Position numbers and translations under genes: made by a program. From assembly GCF_016101585.1 (NCBI RefSeq), contig NZ_JACFQG010000001.1, forward strand, positions 124,001 to 188,000: a stretch of 64,000 nt of DNA. The letters are read 5' to 3'. This document shows positions 1 to 9,509 of this stretch, piece by piece. The notes beneath the pieces were generated by a model. It was not told the origin of the DNA, made no database searches, and was given only the letters and a program-made list of their open reading frames with translations. The DNA is from Bifidobacterium polysaccharolyticum. Its GTDB lineage: Bacteria; Actinomycetota; Actinomycetes; Actinomycetales; Bifidobacteriaceae. Within the stretch, counting starts at the first letter, position 1. The number at the start of each line of letters is the position of its first letter.

Positions 1-1739
1 GCAGCACCGTCCTTACCGCCGTGACGGTAAGGATCGGCTACTAGTTCCTGCGCCTTAGGAGTAAGTATGGTGGCGCAAACGGATGGCAAGATGTCTTTGA
101 GCATGCGTCGTAACCAAACATAGAAATAGTCAGACAAGTCAGCATAACCTATATTGTCGTAATATGGCGGATCAGTGGACACTACAACGTTATTATAATT
201 ACGTGTGGCGGCATCATCCTGATGAGCCTCGCATGACGGCTTAGCGGGAACAGTCTCTACAGCCTCAGCCACCCAGTTGACCTGTCCTAGGAAATTACCA
301 GACCGTGACGAGAAAGGATTCGCCTCTGCGAAGTCCCATGTCATTGAGATTGCTTGACGAGCGAATACATTACGCATCTGTTCGCCAGTATTGTTCCAAG
401 TGCAAATGCTGGAGCTATAGTCTGCTTGACGGCTGACCGCGAGCGATAGGTAAAGCGACAACGTATCTGCATAGGCTGTTGCACCGTCACCGCCCCCGTC
501 TAATGGTTCACCTTCAGGCATGCCGGATGCCAAGGCATCGGCCAACACCAGGTTGCGAATCTCACTGACCGTGTCCGCCAAATTCATCAACACTGTCAAC
601 TGACGGTTTGTGAATAAATCAGACCATGCTTTAAAACCATAAGCTTGAACGCGAAAACCTAGAGCATGCTCCGGTAACAGTTCCAGTGGTTTATCAACAG
701 GCTCACCAACGGCTGCAGCCCTGATTTGGCTACTTGTCGGAGAAAAGTATATGCGTCCATCTTCACTATCCCCGACAATCGCAACTAGACTCGAACCTAT
801 ACGACCTGCTTTGCCTTGTTGACGAATATACTTCAGATCAATTGGCGTTCCGTCGACAATCGAGATAGCACCTTTTCGACTTACTGTGCCTTCGTCATCT
901 CCTCTGGGCCCATTAGCATTGTGCTGCACATCATAATGGATGGAACCATCCTTCTGGATTGAAGGTTTGATCCAAGCTTCTCTGCCCTTCTTCTTGGACA
1001 GCCACCAAGATCGCACCAATGGCACCCGTACAGGGTTAGCCGGGTTGGGATTGATGACAGTGCGTGCCCAAATCAACGCAATGACGGTATGGTCTTCACC
1101 ATTTTTGTCTTTGATCTTCGGATATAAGTGACCCACTTTCTCGAAGGCCCTGTCGTGCAGGAGCTTCCCATAGTATCGAATATCATCAGCAAGGCCACCG
1201 GACTTGTCGCTAGTAGCTACTGCAGCTGGGTGCACCGCTGGCTTATTACAGAAGCGAGATGGAAACTCGATCAATGCCTTGTTGATGATGACTGCCAAAG
1301 GGTTCAGGTCAGAAGCATGCGCCTCCGCGCCTAGCCGCTGAGCTTCCAACGGAATTGCGCCACCGCCTGCAAACGGATCGAGCACAACGGGCATAACCCC
1401 ATTGTTGGAATCAAGAATTGCTTTGCGGGCTTCATCATAGAGGCTTTTGTCACGGATGTTTTCCCATCGCGCAAGTCTAACCATCAGATTATGTAGACGT
1501 GTACGCTCCCGGCCCTGGGCCTCCTCGGTAGGAAAACGGTCTGAATGAGCAGATGGGTCATCGACCAGTTGGGCGAACAGGATGGAGCGTGTGGTGGCTA
1601 ATGGACGGCGAGCCCAGTACAAATGCAGAGTCGAAGGCAGTCCATGTCGCAAAGACTTTTCACGGGAGGACTCTTCGTTGATTTTCTTGAGGGGTATACC
1701 TGTTTCAATGAGCTTCTTTCTGCGCTCAGTGTCCGCCAT
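1..1739 (-). CDS. DUF1156-type adenine-specific DNA methyltransferase (3' end cut by window edge)
   Basis: About 579 N-terminal residues are visible; the C-terminus lies beyond position 1. Seen: an N-terminal block with HLYWARRPLATTRSILFAQL (about residues 39-58), typical of DUF1156 proteins (COG1743); an S-adenosylmethionine-binding motif DPFAGGGAIPLEAQRLG at residue 121; and the amino-methyltransferase catalytic motif TDPPYYDN at residue 523. The order motif I then DPPY, far apart, fits a large N6-adenine methylase. The ATG at 1739 is preceded by AAGGAG with 7-nt spacing. The gene lies 74 bp downstream of the SNF2/DUF3883 helicase on the same strand and is probably co-transcribed with it. 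Known: DUF1156 methylases occur with SNF2 helicases and DUF499 ATPases in BREX type 3-like and related defence islands (pglXI). Inferred role: self/non-self marking of host DNA. The subtype cannot be fixed without the genes left of the window. Confidence 0.85.
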   Translation of the reverse strand, partial: MADTERRKKLIETGIPLKKINEESSREKSLRHGLPSTLHLYWARRPLATTRSILFAQLVDDPSAHSDRFPTEEAQGRERTRLHNLMVRLARWENIRDKSLYDEARKAILDSNNGVMPVVLDPFAGGGAIPLEAQRLGAEAHASDLNPLAVIINKALIEFPSRFCNKPAVHPAAVATSDKSGGLADDIRYYGKLLHDRAFEKVGHLYPKIKDKNGEDHTVIALIWARTVINPNPANPVRVPLVRSWWLSKKKGREAWIKPSIQKDGSIHYDVQHNANGPRGDDEGTVSRKGAISIVDGTPIDLKYIRQQGKAGRIGSSLVAIVGDSEDGRIYFSPTSSQIRAAAVGEPVDKPLELLPEHALGFRVQAYGFKAWSDLFTNRQLTVLMNLADTVSEIRNLVLADALASGMPEGEPLDGGGDGATAYADTLSLYLSLAVSRQADYSSSICTWNNTGEQMRNVFARQAISMTWDFAEANPFSSRSGNFLGQVNWVAEAVETVPAKPSCEAHQDDAATRNYNNVVVSTDPPYYDNIGYADLSDYFYVWLRRMLKDILPSVCATILTPKAQELVADPYRHGGKDGA

Positions 1740-1813
1740 GATTCTTACTCCTTGCAGTGTTTTACCTTCATGCAATATCTGTTGCATCTACCTATTGCAC
1801 CAATTACATTTTT

Positions 1814-4800
1814 TCAGCATGGCGTGACGCCTCGCTCCCAGTATGATTGCAAACTCTCGTTGAATGATCTAGTGGTATCAGCTGGCGCAATCAAGTCGAA
1901 CGCATGCTCCACATAGCGTAGCCTGTCATGTTCTGCTCCTCGTGGGCTGACCTTGACCAAAGCTAATCGGTGGCGATCTCCTTGCGATTGTGCAAAGGCC
2001 ACTTCATTGGCAGTCACTGTGAATGTGTCAACATCTGGCAGGTCTATCCGGCCTTTGACTTCAATGAAGTACGTATATCCCAGCTTATCGGTGGATTTGA
2101 TGTCGAAGCCCTTGTTGTTGTGAGGCATCTCTTCAGGAGTGCGGCCGAGCTTACGCTCGGCATTCATCGTCATGGTGATAGCTCTGCAGTCCACATCCTC
2201 GGTGTTCTTAGCAAACAGTCTGGAAGCATTGACCTTATCAATTGGAGCGACCAGTCTTTCGGGCACGATCAATGCAATGCCACGCATAGTTGGTGACTTT
2301 GCGCGTAGACGTGTGTCACCAGTGAGCTCGTGTTCACGTTTTTTGAGACGTTGCTCGTATTCCTCAGCGCGCTTGCGGGCGATATCAGAGTTCATGTTTT
2401 TCCCGCGCTTCTCACCATTGCGTTCCTTCTCGGAGAGCTTATTGTGCAACTTCCACCAGAACTCGCTTTCCGCGTGTAACCGGTTGTGTATCTGAACGAG
2501 CAGATGCTCGTTCTCTGCGTCCTGACGGGCCTGTAATTCCTTTATGCGTGGTTTGGTACCGTTTGTGTATACATACTGGCGCATCTCACCAATGTAATCA
2601 CGTCCCTGTGAATCCTTGTTCATCAGCTTGGTAATCTCGGCCTTCTCATCGTCATGCGGCCTGTCATAGTCTAGATAAGGTGGTGCTGGCGAGAACCGAA
2701 CTTCCCCCTGCTTAGGCAACTGCAGGTAGTCGAAATGCTTTGAGACGACCTTGCCCTCGGGATTTGTAATCGTCTGCTCGGCGGCAACCATCACCACAGG
2801 TTCATCAGGTTGACTGTCTGTACGGTCCACGAATACGGTGCCATGCACCAATGCGGCACCATAGCGTTTGATGATCAACTGGCTTACGGCATCCAGCAGC
2901 GGTGTGCCCGGTGCCACAAGTACCGCATCCGGACCGTCGTCTATATGCGTGAGTGATGGCTCGAAGGTTATGCGTTCATATGCGTCGGCTATCGTCTGGT
3001 GCCGATTAATGGTTTCGCCCATATGGCGCACGTCCTGGGGCACATGTGTAATCTCCCAACGGTTCGTCTCGCGTAAATGTATGGTGCCGCCAAGTTTCCT
3101 AAATGCAGGGACAAAGAACGCTGAAATGTAGCCCGGTTGGAGCTTTCGTTCGCGGGTTTTCTCCATAAGACGGCGCACTTCCTCGACGTTCACGGTAGAA
3201 TACCTATCCGGATGCGCGGAGCGTTCATTGATTAGATCGTTAAGTCCTTTGTTAACGCTGCTATCGATAACCTCGTTCAATCTCGCTTGTACCTTGGGGT
3301 TGTCGCCATGTTTGATGGCATCAAGCATAAGATCTTTCAACGACTTGCCATCGAAAGCTTTGCCGTCGCCAAGCACGTTGAACAAACGACCATCATAGGC
3401 CTTACCGATTGTCTCAATCTTCTCTAATAATTTGCCGTATACCTCGCCCTCGCGCGTATTCTTTGCCACGAGGTTCCATAGGGAGCAGGACCTTTTCTGG
3501 CCGATGCGGTGAATACGACCGAACCGCTGCTCTATACGGTTGGGGTTCCAAGGCAGATCGTAGTTGACCATTAAATCAGCTCTTTGAAGGTTTAAGCCTT
3601 CGCCGGCAGCGTCGGTGGCCACGAGGATACGCACGCTGGGGTCGTTCATGAATCTTTCCTGCACAGCCTTGCGTTCGTCATGGTTCATGCCGCCATGGAT
3701 TGTTACTACTGACTCGGGTTTGCCCAGCAGTGTCCTGATTTGACTGCTCAAGTAGTTGAGAGTGTCCCTGTGTTCGGTGAACACGATGAGCTTATGCGGC
3801 TGTTCGGATGTACCAGCGTTGAGCACGTTGTTGTTCAGGATGTCGCTCAGCTGAGTCCATTTAGTATCCGTGCCCGAATGCCTGACCTCGCGAGCTTGCG
3901 CGACGAGACTATCAAGCTGGCTGATTTCGGAGCGTAGCTCTTCCACTGTCTGGGCTGCGGTTGCTGAGTCCATAACCTCGTCGAGTGTAAGTTCGAGCTG
4001 TCCCTGACCATCCTCTCCAGTTTCCACCCACATGTCGTCGTATTCATCCGAATCATCAGGAGCATCAGCAGCAGGCTCAAGAATATTCTCTATATTGTAT
4101 GGATTCTTCTCGATGCTCTGCAGCAGGTCATTCAAGCGATCGCGGCGTCGTCTCAACGACTGATAGATTGCCTCGGGACTGGATGCCAAACGGCGTTGAA
4201 GGATCGTCAATGCGAAGCCGATGCTGCTGCCGCGCCGTCCGTCTACCTGCCGAATACGCTGTGCGGCATTCATGCCTCCCCGTACGTAGTCTGTCACGGC
4301 CTTGTACAGCCGACTCTCGCCTTCTGATAGCGCGTATTCAACTGTCTCAGCCTTGCGTTCAGGAAACAGCGGCTTTCCTTCGAAGGTTAGCAGTTCTTCT
4401 TTAACCATCCGACGCATAAGACCTTTGGTGTCGGTAATGTACCGCTTCTTCTTGGACCATTGGCCGGCGAACCTGTCCTTGTCGAGCAGGGACATGAATA
4501 GTTGGAAGTCCTCTTCTTTGCCTGAATGTGGTGTCGCCGTCATTAACAACAAGTTTTCTGATGTAGATGCTAATGTTTCGCCGAGCTTGAAGCGTTTGGT
4601 CAGGTCGATGTCACCGTAGTTGTTCTTATAGTGTGCGCTCATGCGATGGGCTTCGTCCACGATGGCGATGTCCCATTTCACCTCGCTGAGCATACGCTGG
4701 AAGTCATCGTTACGGGCCACCTGATCCATACGCACAATTAGTCGGTTCTGGTCACGAAACGGATTACCCGAAGGGGCCTGATCTTGCATAAACGGTTGGA

Positions 4801-5353
4801 ACACATCGAAATGAAGGTTGAACTTCTCCGTAAGCTCGTCCCGCCATTGGTCGGCTAATCCACCAGGGCAGACAATGATAATTCGCACAGCGGCAGAGCG
4901 CAGTAGCATCTCCTTGATGTACAGGCCGGCCATGATGGTTTTGCCGGCACCCGGATCATCGGCCAACAGAAACCGCAAGGGCACCTTCGGCAGCATGTCC
5001 TCGTATACGGCACGGATCTGGTGAGGCAGCGGGTCGATACTTGAAGAGTACACGGCAGACATCGGATCATACAGAGCAGCACAGTTGATACGTAGAGCCT
5101 CTGCCGCCAATCGAAATTCTTCAGGGTCAGCATCCAGTTTTGGTTTCTGTCCTGGCTGAACTATGCGAAGTTCTTTGAAAGCAGCATCGTCGATGATTTC
5201 CTGACTTACCTTACCATCTGCGGTCTCGTAGTACAGATTGATGACATCGCCGATCGGCTCAGTAGAGACGACTTTAACCAACTGATTTGGTATCACGCCG
5301 GAAAGGGTCAGCCCCTGTCGGAGATCAACGGACGAAAGTGATTCCTGTTCCAC
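1814..5353 (-). CDS. SNF2-family helicase with C-terminal DUF3883 domain, defence-associated
   Basis: A protein of about 1,179 residues. Domains in order: an N-terminal SNF2-type region, Walker A in DDPGAGKTIMAGLY (about residue 135), the DEAH box in IVDEAHRMSAHYKN, a helicase C domain with VATDAAGEGLNLQRAD and NPNRIEQRFGRIHRIGQ, a charged coiled stretch, and a C-terminal DUF3883/NERD-like domain (GFDIKST ... YFIEVKGR), which carries the spaced D and ExK residues of PD-(D/E)xK nuclease-like folds. A longer frame starts at GTG 5365, but the purine-rich AAGAAGG lies directly against that codon; GTG 5353 has the proper 9-11 nt spacing and was chosen. Known: such helicases (brxHII/drmD-like, COG0553) accompany DNA methylases in anti-phage islands. 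Inferred: ATP-dependent DNA translocase and effector partner of the DUF1156 methylase just downstream. Confidence 0.85.
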   Translation of the reverse strand: MEQESLSSVDLRQGLTLSGVIPNQLVKVVSTEPIGDVINLYYETADGKVSQEIIDDAAFKELRIVQPGQKPKLDADPEEFRLAAEALRINCAALYDPMSAVYSSSIDPLPHQIRAVYEDMLPKVPLRFLLADDPGAGKTIMAGLYIKEMLLRSAAVRIIIVCPGGLADQWRDELTEKFNLHFDVFQPFMQDQAPSGNPFRDQNRLIVRMDQVARNDDFQRMLSEVKWDIAIVDEAHRMSAHYKNNYGDIDLTKRFKLGETLASTSENLLLMTATPHSGKEEDFQLFMSLLDKDRFAGQWSKKKRYITDTKGLMRRMVKEELLTFEGKPLFPERKAETVEYALSEGESRLYKAVTDYVRGGMNAAQRIRQVDGRRGSSIGFALTILQRRLASSPEAIYQSLRRRRDRLNDLLQSIEKNPYNIENILEPAADAPDDSDEYDDMWVETGEDGQGQLELTLDEVMDSATAAQTVEELRSEISQLDSLVAQAREVRHSGTDTKWTQLSDILNNNVLNAGTSEQPHKLIVFTEHRDTLNYLSSQIRTLLGKPESVVTIHGGMNHDERKAVQERFMNDPSVRILVATDAAGEGLNLQRADLMVNYDLPWNPNRIEQRFGRIHRIGQKRSCSLWNLVAKNTREGEVYGKLLEKIETIGKAYDGRLFNVLGDGKAFDGKSLKDLMLDAIKHGDNPKVQARLNEVIDSSVNKGLNDLINERSAHPDRYSTVNVEEVRRLMEKTRERKLQPGYISAFFVPAFRKLGGTIHLRETNRWEITHVPQDVRHMGETINRHQTIADAYERITFEPSLTHIDDGPDAVLVAPGTPLLDAVSQLIIKRYGAALVHGTVFVDRTDSQPDEPVVMVAAEQTITNPEGKVVSKHFDYLQLPKQGEVRFSPAPPYLDYDRPHDDEKAEITKLMNKDSQGRDYIGEMRQYVYTNGTKPRIKELQARQDAENEHLLVQIHNRLHAESEFWWKLHNKLSEKERNGEKRGKNMNSDIARKRAEEYEQRLKKREHELTGDTRLRAKSPTMRGIALIVPERLVAPIDKVNASRLFAKNTEDVDCRAITMTMNAERKLGRTPEEMPHNNKGFDIKSTDKLGYTYFIEVKGRIDLPDVDTFTVTANEVAFAQSQGDRHRLALVKVSPRGAEHDRLRYVEHAFDLIAPADTTRSFNESLQSYWERGVTPC

Positions 5354-5873
5354 TATTCTGCCCACCTTCTTGCTTCTATTTGATTCAAGTTTACGCTGAC
5401 GGTTTCATCGGTCTGTCGAGCGTTGAAGCAGATTGGCTCATGACAAAAAGAAAACTCGACCGTTGCGCGATGATGAAATTGGGTAGGTGTGGGAAGGTAA
5501 GTAATACGTTGTCAGGGCCGAAAAGCGCATTGGTGAAGACGAATATCTGCCGCTGAATTTGTCGGATGGCAAGAAGTGTGCTGTGCTTGTCCGCAAACCA
5601 TAGATATGCGGCTGATGGCTTACCATGAACGGGTGCAAGCGCAGCTTAAATTCCATCATTGATTGCTTTTATGAGCCTATTGTTCACCGCGACCTCTGGT
5701 CTGCGTGACAGACCCAACACACGTTCGATATTGACTGGAAAACTGGTCAATGACCAACATGAGTGGGAATAGGGTGATTAACTATCTGTCCTGAGAAAAC
5801 AGCAGCAATCCAGTATGATGTTCATGCATGGCACCGTTACCTTTGCAAAGCTGTGACAGATCATCGCTATTCT
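5354..5873. other. Intergenic stretch with a short coding-like relic
   Basis: About 500 bp between the orphan membrane-protein gene and the helicase. No complete gene is supported. On the plus strand an open stretch from 5505 to the stop at 5603 has no start codon, yet reads like a protein C-terminus (ending GEDEYLPLNLSDGKKCAVLV and four more residues). It may be the tail of a decayed gene of unknown identity. The remainder should hold the promoter of the helicase-methylase operon, but no convincing -35/-10 pair was recognised. Confidence 0.3.
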
Positions 5874-6725
5874 TTAATCTTTATCTTTATGAGATGAAGA
5901 CTCCAGCTTGGCTTTGAAAGGCTCCAAACTAAGCGCCATTCGTAGGGCATCGCCGCTCAGAGGCACAAAGTCGCCATCCTTAGATACGTTTCCCAGCATT
6001 GCGGACCAAGTATCGAAGCCTTCTTGTTTCTTAAGCAGCGGAATATTACGCTCCAAGGCTGTGTTGATCAAGTTTGTCACGTTCTGTGTCGTCAATTTCT
6101 CCACGGTTTGACGCAGATCCATTTTCCGCTTCTCGTCAAAAGGAGAATCTTGAATGTTGGCCGCAGAAAGTTCACGAATATCTCTGGCGAGGTCCATTGC
6201 CTTGTACATGATGATGAGAAGACGATTCTGGGCTTCCTCGCTGTCCATGTTCGATTGGCATTCTTCGATTGCTCCATCTGCTTCTTTGGAGAATGCCTCT
6301 GTTTCCTCTGAATTCGCTGTTATCAACGCTATCGGCTGGGAATTTTCGGAGTTGTTCTCCTCCTGATGAGTTATCTTGCTCCACACTTTATCTGCAGTGT
6401 GTATGACAGAATCCCGCCACCAGTGGACAATGGTCTTGTCCCACCATCCCTTGAACTTTTCATTATTTGCCAAGTAGACTGCGGTTCCTGCTACTAGGGC
6501 AACCGCGATTGCTGCAGCAGAAATCGCGGTTGCTGGCGAACTCTTGTCATCATCGTTGTTCCCAGTATCATCGGAAACAGGCTCCCAGCGCGCCTGTCCT
6601 CGCAAGTGGTTGTCTTCATCGAAGATTGCTCCCAGATACTGGCTCGGATTATCATGAGGACTGGCCAAATGCATAGCTTCCATGCCTTCGGGCATACTTA
6701 AACGAAATAATGATCCGTCATCCAT
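5874..6725 (-). CDS. Hypothetical protein with one membrane segment
   Basis: 283 residues; not recognised as a named family. Residues 1-65 are acidic and polar. A transmembrane segment follows at about residues 66-88 (SPATAISAAAIAVALVAGTA and onward), then a Trp/Lys-rich patch (FKGWWDKTIVHWWRDSVIH) and a long charged helical domain of about 160 residues. There is no signal peptide and no catalytic motif is visible. The ATG at 6725 has AGGAG at 6-nt spacing, so translation looks genuine. It lies upstream of, and on the same strand as, the helicase-methylase pair, separated by about 500 bp, so it may belong to the defence module (for example a membrane-anchored effector or sensor), or it may be an unrelated cargo gene. 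The function is unknown. Confidence 0.7.
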   Translation of the reverse strand: MDDGSLFRLSMPEGMEAMHLASPHDNPSQYLGAIFDEDNHLRGQARWEPVSDDTGNNDDDKSSPATAISAAAIAVALVAGTAVYLANNEKFKGWWDKTIVHWWRDSVIHTADKVWSKITHQEENNSENSQPIALITANSEETEAFSKEADGAIEECQSNMDSEEAQNRLLIIMYKAMDLARDIRELSAANIQDSPFDEKRKMDLRQTVEKLTTQNVTNLINTALERNIPLLKKQEGFDTWSAMLGNVSKDGDFVPLSGDALRMALSLEPFKAKLESSSHKDKD

Positions 6726-6971
6726 AGAGGCTCCTTGATCTGTTCGCTGCGCGCTTGGAATATAGGTATTACTATACTCGCCGACTTTTGTTCTGGTGAA
6801 GGCTTAGCTTGATCGCGCGAGTGACATTGATGGAAAATGTGCCGAATAGTGCGACGACAAAGGGTATTAGCGGATTAAGTTAATCTGTGAACCATGGTAT
6901 TTGTTGACCTAAGCTGAAATCAGAGAGTGAAAAGAAACCTTACGCCCCAGATGGAGGTAGGGTTTTCGCAG

Positions 6972-7045
6972 TCGGGCTAGCCGGATTTGAACCGGCGACA
7001 TCCTGCACCCAAAGCAGGCGCGCTACCAAGCTGCGCTATAGCCCG
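6972..7045 (-). tRNA. tRNA-Pro(UGG)
   Basis: A 74-nt cloverleaf. The acceptor arms CGGGCTA (5') and TAGCCCG (3') pair fully, followed by discriminator A. The D arm GCGCAGCTTGGTAGCGC and the T arm GCCGGTTCAAATCCGGC are complete. The anticodon loop CTTTGGG gives anticodon UGG (proline). No CCA is encoded. tRNA genes are frequent integration sites, and this one sits right at the border of the left-edge defence module, but no repeated 3' fragment was seen inside the window. Confidence 0.96.
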
Positions 7046-7160
7046 GCGCCCATCAGTATCACCGTATGGGCACAATGTATCAATATAGCACAGGGTCGGG
7101 TCCCCACTGGACCTCTAGGGGTGAGCAGGGAGCAGAAACAGCTCTGCGCCTGCGGTTACC

Positions 7161-8519
7161 ATGGTGACCATGACAGTGGAAGAGACATGGGCGGCGCCGC
7201 AGGCGGATGGCCCCTTGGATGCAACGGTGACCATACCGGGGAGCAAGTCCCTTTCGAACAGGTATCTGATTCTGGCGGCCCTGGGAAGTCGCCCTGTCAG
7301 GTTGACTGGTCTACTCAGGTCACGTGATACGGACCTGATGATTCAGGCTCTGGAGGCCCTTGGCGTGAGCTGTCGGGTTGACCCGAACAGTCCCACAGAA
7401 GTGACAGTTGTTCCACCGGCAGGCGGACGTTTCCGTGGCGGCGCCCGGGTAGAATGCGGACTGGCTGGAACCGTTATGCGTTTCGTGCCGGGTCTGGCCA
7501 TGCTGGCTGATGGTCCCACACACTTCGACGGGGACCAGCAGGCCTATCGGCGACCTATGAGGCCCCTGTTGGACGGCCTGACCCAGTTGGGAGCCAAGAT
7601 AGATTACCTGGGCCAGGAAGGTTTCCTGCCCTTTGTGCTCACACCGCCGGACCGCCTGGTAGGCAGGGAGGTGACCATAGACTCCTCGGCATCCTCGCAG
7701 TTCATTTCCGGCCTCCTGCTCCTGGCTGCTAGGGCTGATGGCACTATGACCATCGTTCACTCTGGTCAGCATCTTCCCAGCCTTCCACACATCGCCATGA
7801 CTGTTGAGGATTTGCGTCAGGCCGGAGTTCAGGTCCAGGCCAATCCCGACCGTTGCAGGTGGAGCGTTGAAGGCAGGGGATTTGCTGGGACGCAGCTGCC
7901 TGATCAGGTCCAGGTGGAGCCCGACCTGTCAAATGCGGCCCCCTTCCTGGGAGCGGCTCTGATAGGTGGCGGGCAAGTCAGCGTGCCCAACTGGCCAGAT
8001 CGGACCACACAGCCAGGCGGCTTGCTGCCCAAGTATTTGGAGACCATGGGCGCGAAGGTAGACATGGTTCCCGACGGGCAGGGTAGCGCCACCTGCAGGG
8101 TGACCGGCGGGGAAGCCATACACGGACTCGGCGACTTCGATCTGTCTCCCGCGGGGGAGATTGTGCCCTCTATTGCAGCCATCCTGGTTTTTGCCGACAG
8201 ACCCAGTCGCCTGCACGGCATCGGCCACCTGCGTGGTCATGAGACCAACCGGCTGAAGGCGCTGGCCACGGAAATCACCAGAATAGGAGGTCAAGCCCGC
8301 GAACTGGATGATGGCCTGGCAATTGAGCCTGTGCCGACTCAGCGTATGCACGGGGCCGTCATGGAGACCTATGCCGACCATCGCATGGCTACTTTCGCCG
8401 CCATGATTGGTCTTAAGATACCTGGCATCCGGGTGCGCAACATCGGTACCACGGCCAAGACCATGCCTGACTTCCCGGGTATGTGGAAGCGAATGCTAGC
8501 GGGCGAGGGTCAAGGCTAA
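7161..8519 (+). CDS. aroA: 5-enolpyruvylshikimate-3-phosphate synthase
   Basis: 452 residues. The enzyme transfers enolpyruvate from PEP to shikimate-3-phosphate, the sixth step of the chorismate pathway. The substrate-binding signature PGSKSLSNRYLILAALG is at about residue 25; LAGTVMRFVPGLAM and the C-terminal ADHRMATFAAMIGLK (catalytic Asp/Arg region) complete the two-domain fold. Length is normal. Starts at 7161 and 7170 are both possible; neither has a clear Shine-Dalgarno, so the N-terminus is uncertain by a few residues. It is followed after 32 bp by the inositol-phosphatase-family gene on the same strand. The other chorismate genes aroC, aroKB and aroQ lie at 48.8-52.1 kb. Confidence 0.95.
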   Translation: MVTMTVEETWAAPQADGPLDATVTIPGSKSLSNRYLILAALGSRPVRLTGLLRSRDTDLMIQALEALGVSCRVDPNSPTEVTVVPPAGGRFRGGARVECGLAGTVMRFVPGLAMLADGPTHFDGDQQAYRRPMRPLLDGLTQLGAKIDYLGQEGFLPFVLTPPDRLVGREVTIDSSASSQFISGLLLLAARADGTMTIVHSGQHLPSLPHIAMTVEDLRQAGVQVQANPDRCRWSVEGRGFAGTQLPDQVQVEPDLSNAAPFLGAALIGGGQVSVPNWPDRTTQPGGLLPKYLETMGAKVDMVPDGQGSATCRVTGGEAIHGLGDFDLSPAGEIVPSIAAILVFADRPSRLHGIGHLRGHETNRLKALATEITRIGGQARELDDGLAIEPVPTQRMHGAVMETYADHRMATFAAMIGLKIPGIRVRNIGTTAKTMPDFPGMWKRMLAGEGQG

Positions 8520-8551
8520 ACCAGAGCGATTCAAGCGAAAGGAGCCGTGCT

Positions 8552-9352
8552 ATGAGCATCGAGGATGAAAGGCAGACCTGGCAGGAGGATCTGGATCTGG
8601 CCATCGCCATGGCCGATCAGGCAGATCAGGTCACCGTGGGCTACTTCAAGTCGCCAGATCTTAAGGTGGAACGCAAGGAGGACAATACCCCAGTCACCCA
8701 GGCCGACAAAGAGGCGGAGGCGGTGATTCGTCGCGTTTTGGCCCGAGCAAGGCCCAACGATACCATCTATGCTGAGGAGTTGGGAAAGCAGGAGTCCAAC
8801 GGCAGGCGGTGGATCATCGATCCGATTGACGGGACCAAGAACTATGTGCGCGGGGTCCCTGTCTGGGCGACCCTGATCGGCTTGGAGGTAGACCACCAGA
8901 TGGTGGTCGGCGCGGTATCGGCCCCCATGCTGGGCACCCGCTGGTATGCTGCGCAGGGTCAGGGAGCCTGCATGGCGCGCCAGGGCGAAGCCCCCAAGGC
9001 CATCCACGTATCAAGAGTGGACCGGATGGAGGACGCCTCCATGTCCCTGTCGTCGCTGACCGGTTGGAAGGCCATAGGCCGCCGGGAGCGGCTTCTCGAC
9101 CTGACTGACCGGATCTGGCGTCTGCGCGGATTCGGCGACTTCTGGCAGTACATGCTCCTGGCCCAGGGTGCCATCGATCTGGCGGCCGAACCTGAGCTGG
9201 ACCTCTACGACATGGGTGCCCTGGTCCCCATCGTGACCGAGGCAGGCGGGAGCTTTACCGACCTGGCAGGCAACCCGGGTCCATGGGGTGGCAGTGGTCT
9301 AGCCAGCAACGGTCTTCTGCACAAGGAGGCATTGGCGGCTTTGGGGGACTGA
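8552..9352 (+). CDS. hisN: Inositol-monophosphatase family phosphatase, probable histidinol-phosphatase
   Basis: 266 residues. Mg-dependent phosphatase of the FIG/IMPase superfamily. Seen: the metal-binding motif WIIDPIDGTKNYVRGVPVWA (about residue 92), the upstream acidic EELGKQ element, and the second motif LYDMGALVPIVTEAGG. The FIG signature with NYVRG and the tandem with aroA match actinobacterial HisN-type histidinol-phosphate phosphatases; inositol or other sugar-phosphate substrates cannot be excluded. The ATG at 8552 was chosen over an upstream in-frame codon at 8483 because AAAGGAG precedes it at 7 nt and the longer form would overlap aroA. Transcription ends in the strong hairpin at 9367-9416. 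Confidence 0.85.
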   Translation: MSIEDERQTWQEDLDLAIAMADQADQVTVGYFKSPDLKVERKEDNTPVTQADKEAEAVIRRVLARARPNDTIYAEELGKQESNGRRWIIDPIDGTKNYVRGVPVWATLIGLEVDHQMVVGAVSAPMLGTRWYAAQGQGACMARQGEAPKAIHVSRVDRMEDASMSLSSLTGWKAIGRRERLLDLTDRIWRLRGFGDFWQYMLLAQGAIDLAAEPELDLYDMGALVPIVTEAGGSFTDLAGNPGPWGGSGLASNGLLHKEALAALGD

Positions 9353-9366
9353 GCTATACGACATAT

Positions 9367-9416
9367 AGAAAGAGGCCGGCGACCACAGCAATGCATGTGG
9401 TCGCCGGCCTCTTTCT
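9367..9416. terminator. Bidirectional terminator between hisN and ackA
   Basis: A perfect 20-bp inverted repeat (arms 9367-9386 and 9397-9416) with a 10-nt loop, in the convergent gap after hisN and ackA. The arms end in A-rich/T-rich tails, so the hairpin can serve both strands. Confidence 0.9.
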
Positions 9417-9509
9417 GCTCTTAGGACCAGGTTCCTAGAACCAAACCTTGAACTCAATCATCCCTCATTCAATCATCAATCAGATTGAGGGGACAGATCA
9501 GGTTAACGG

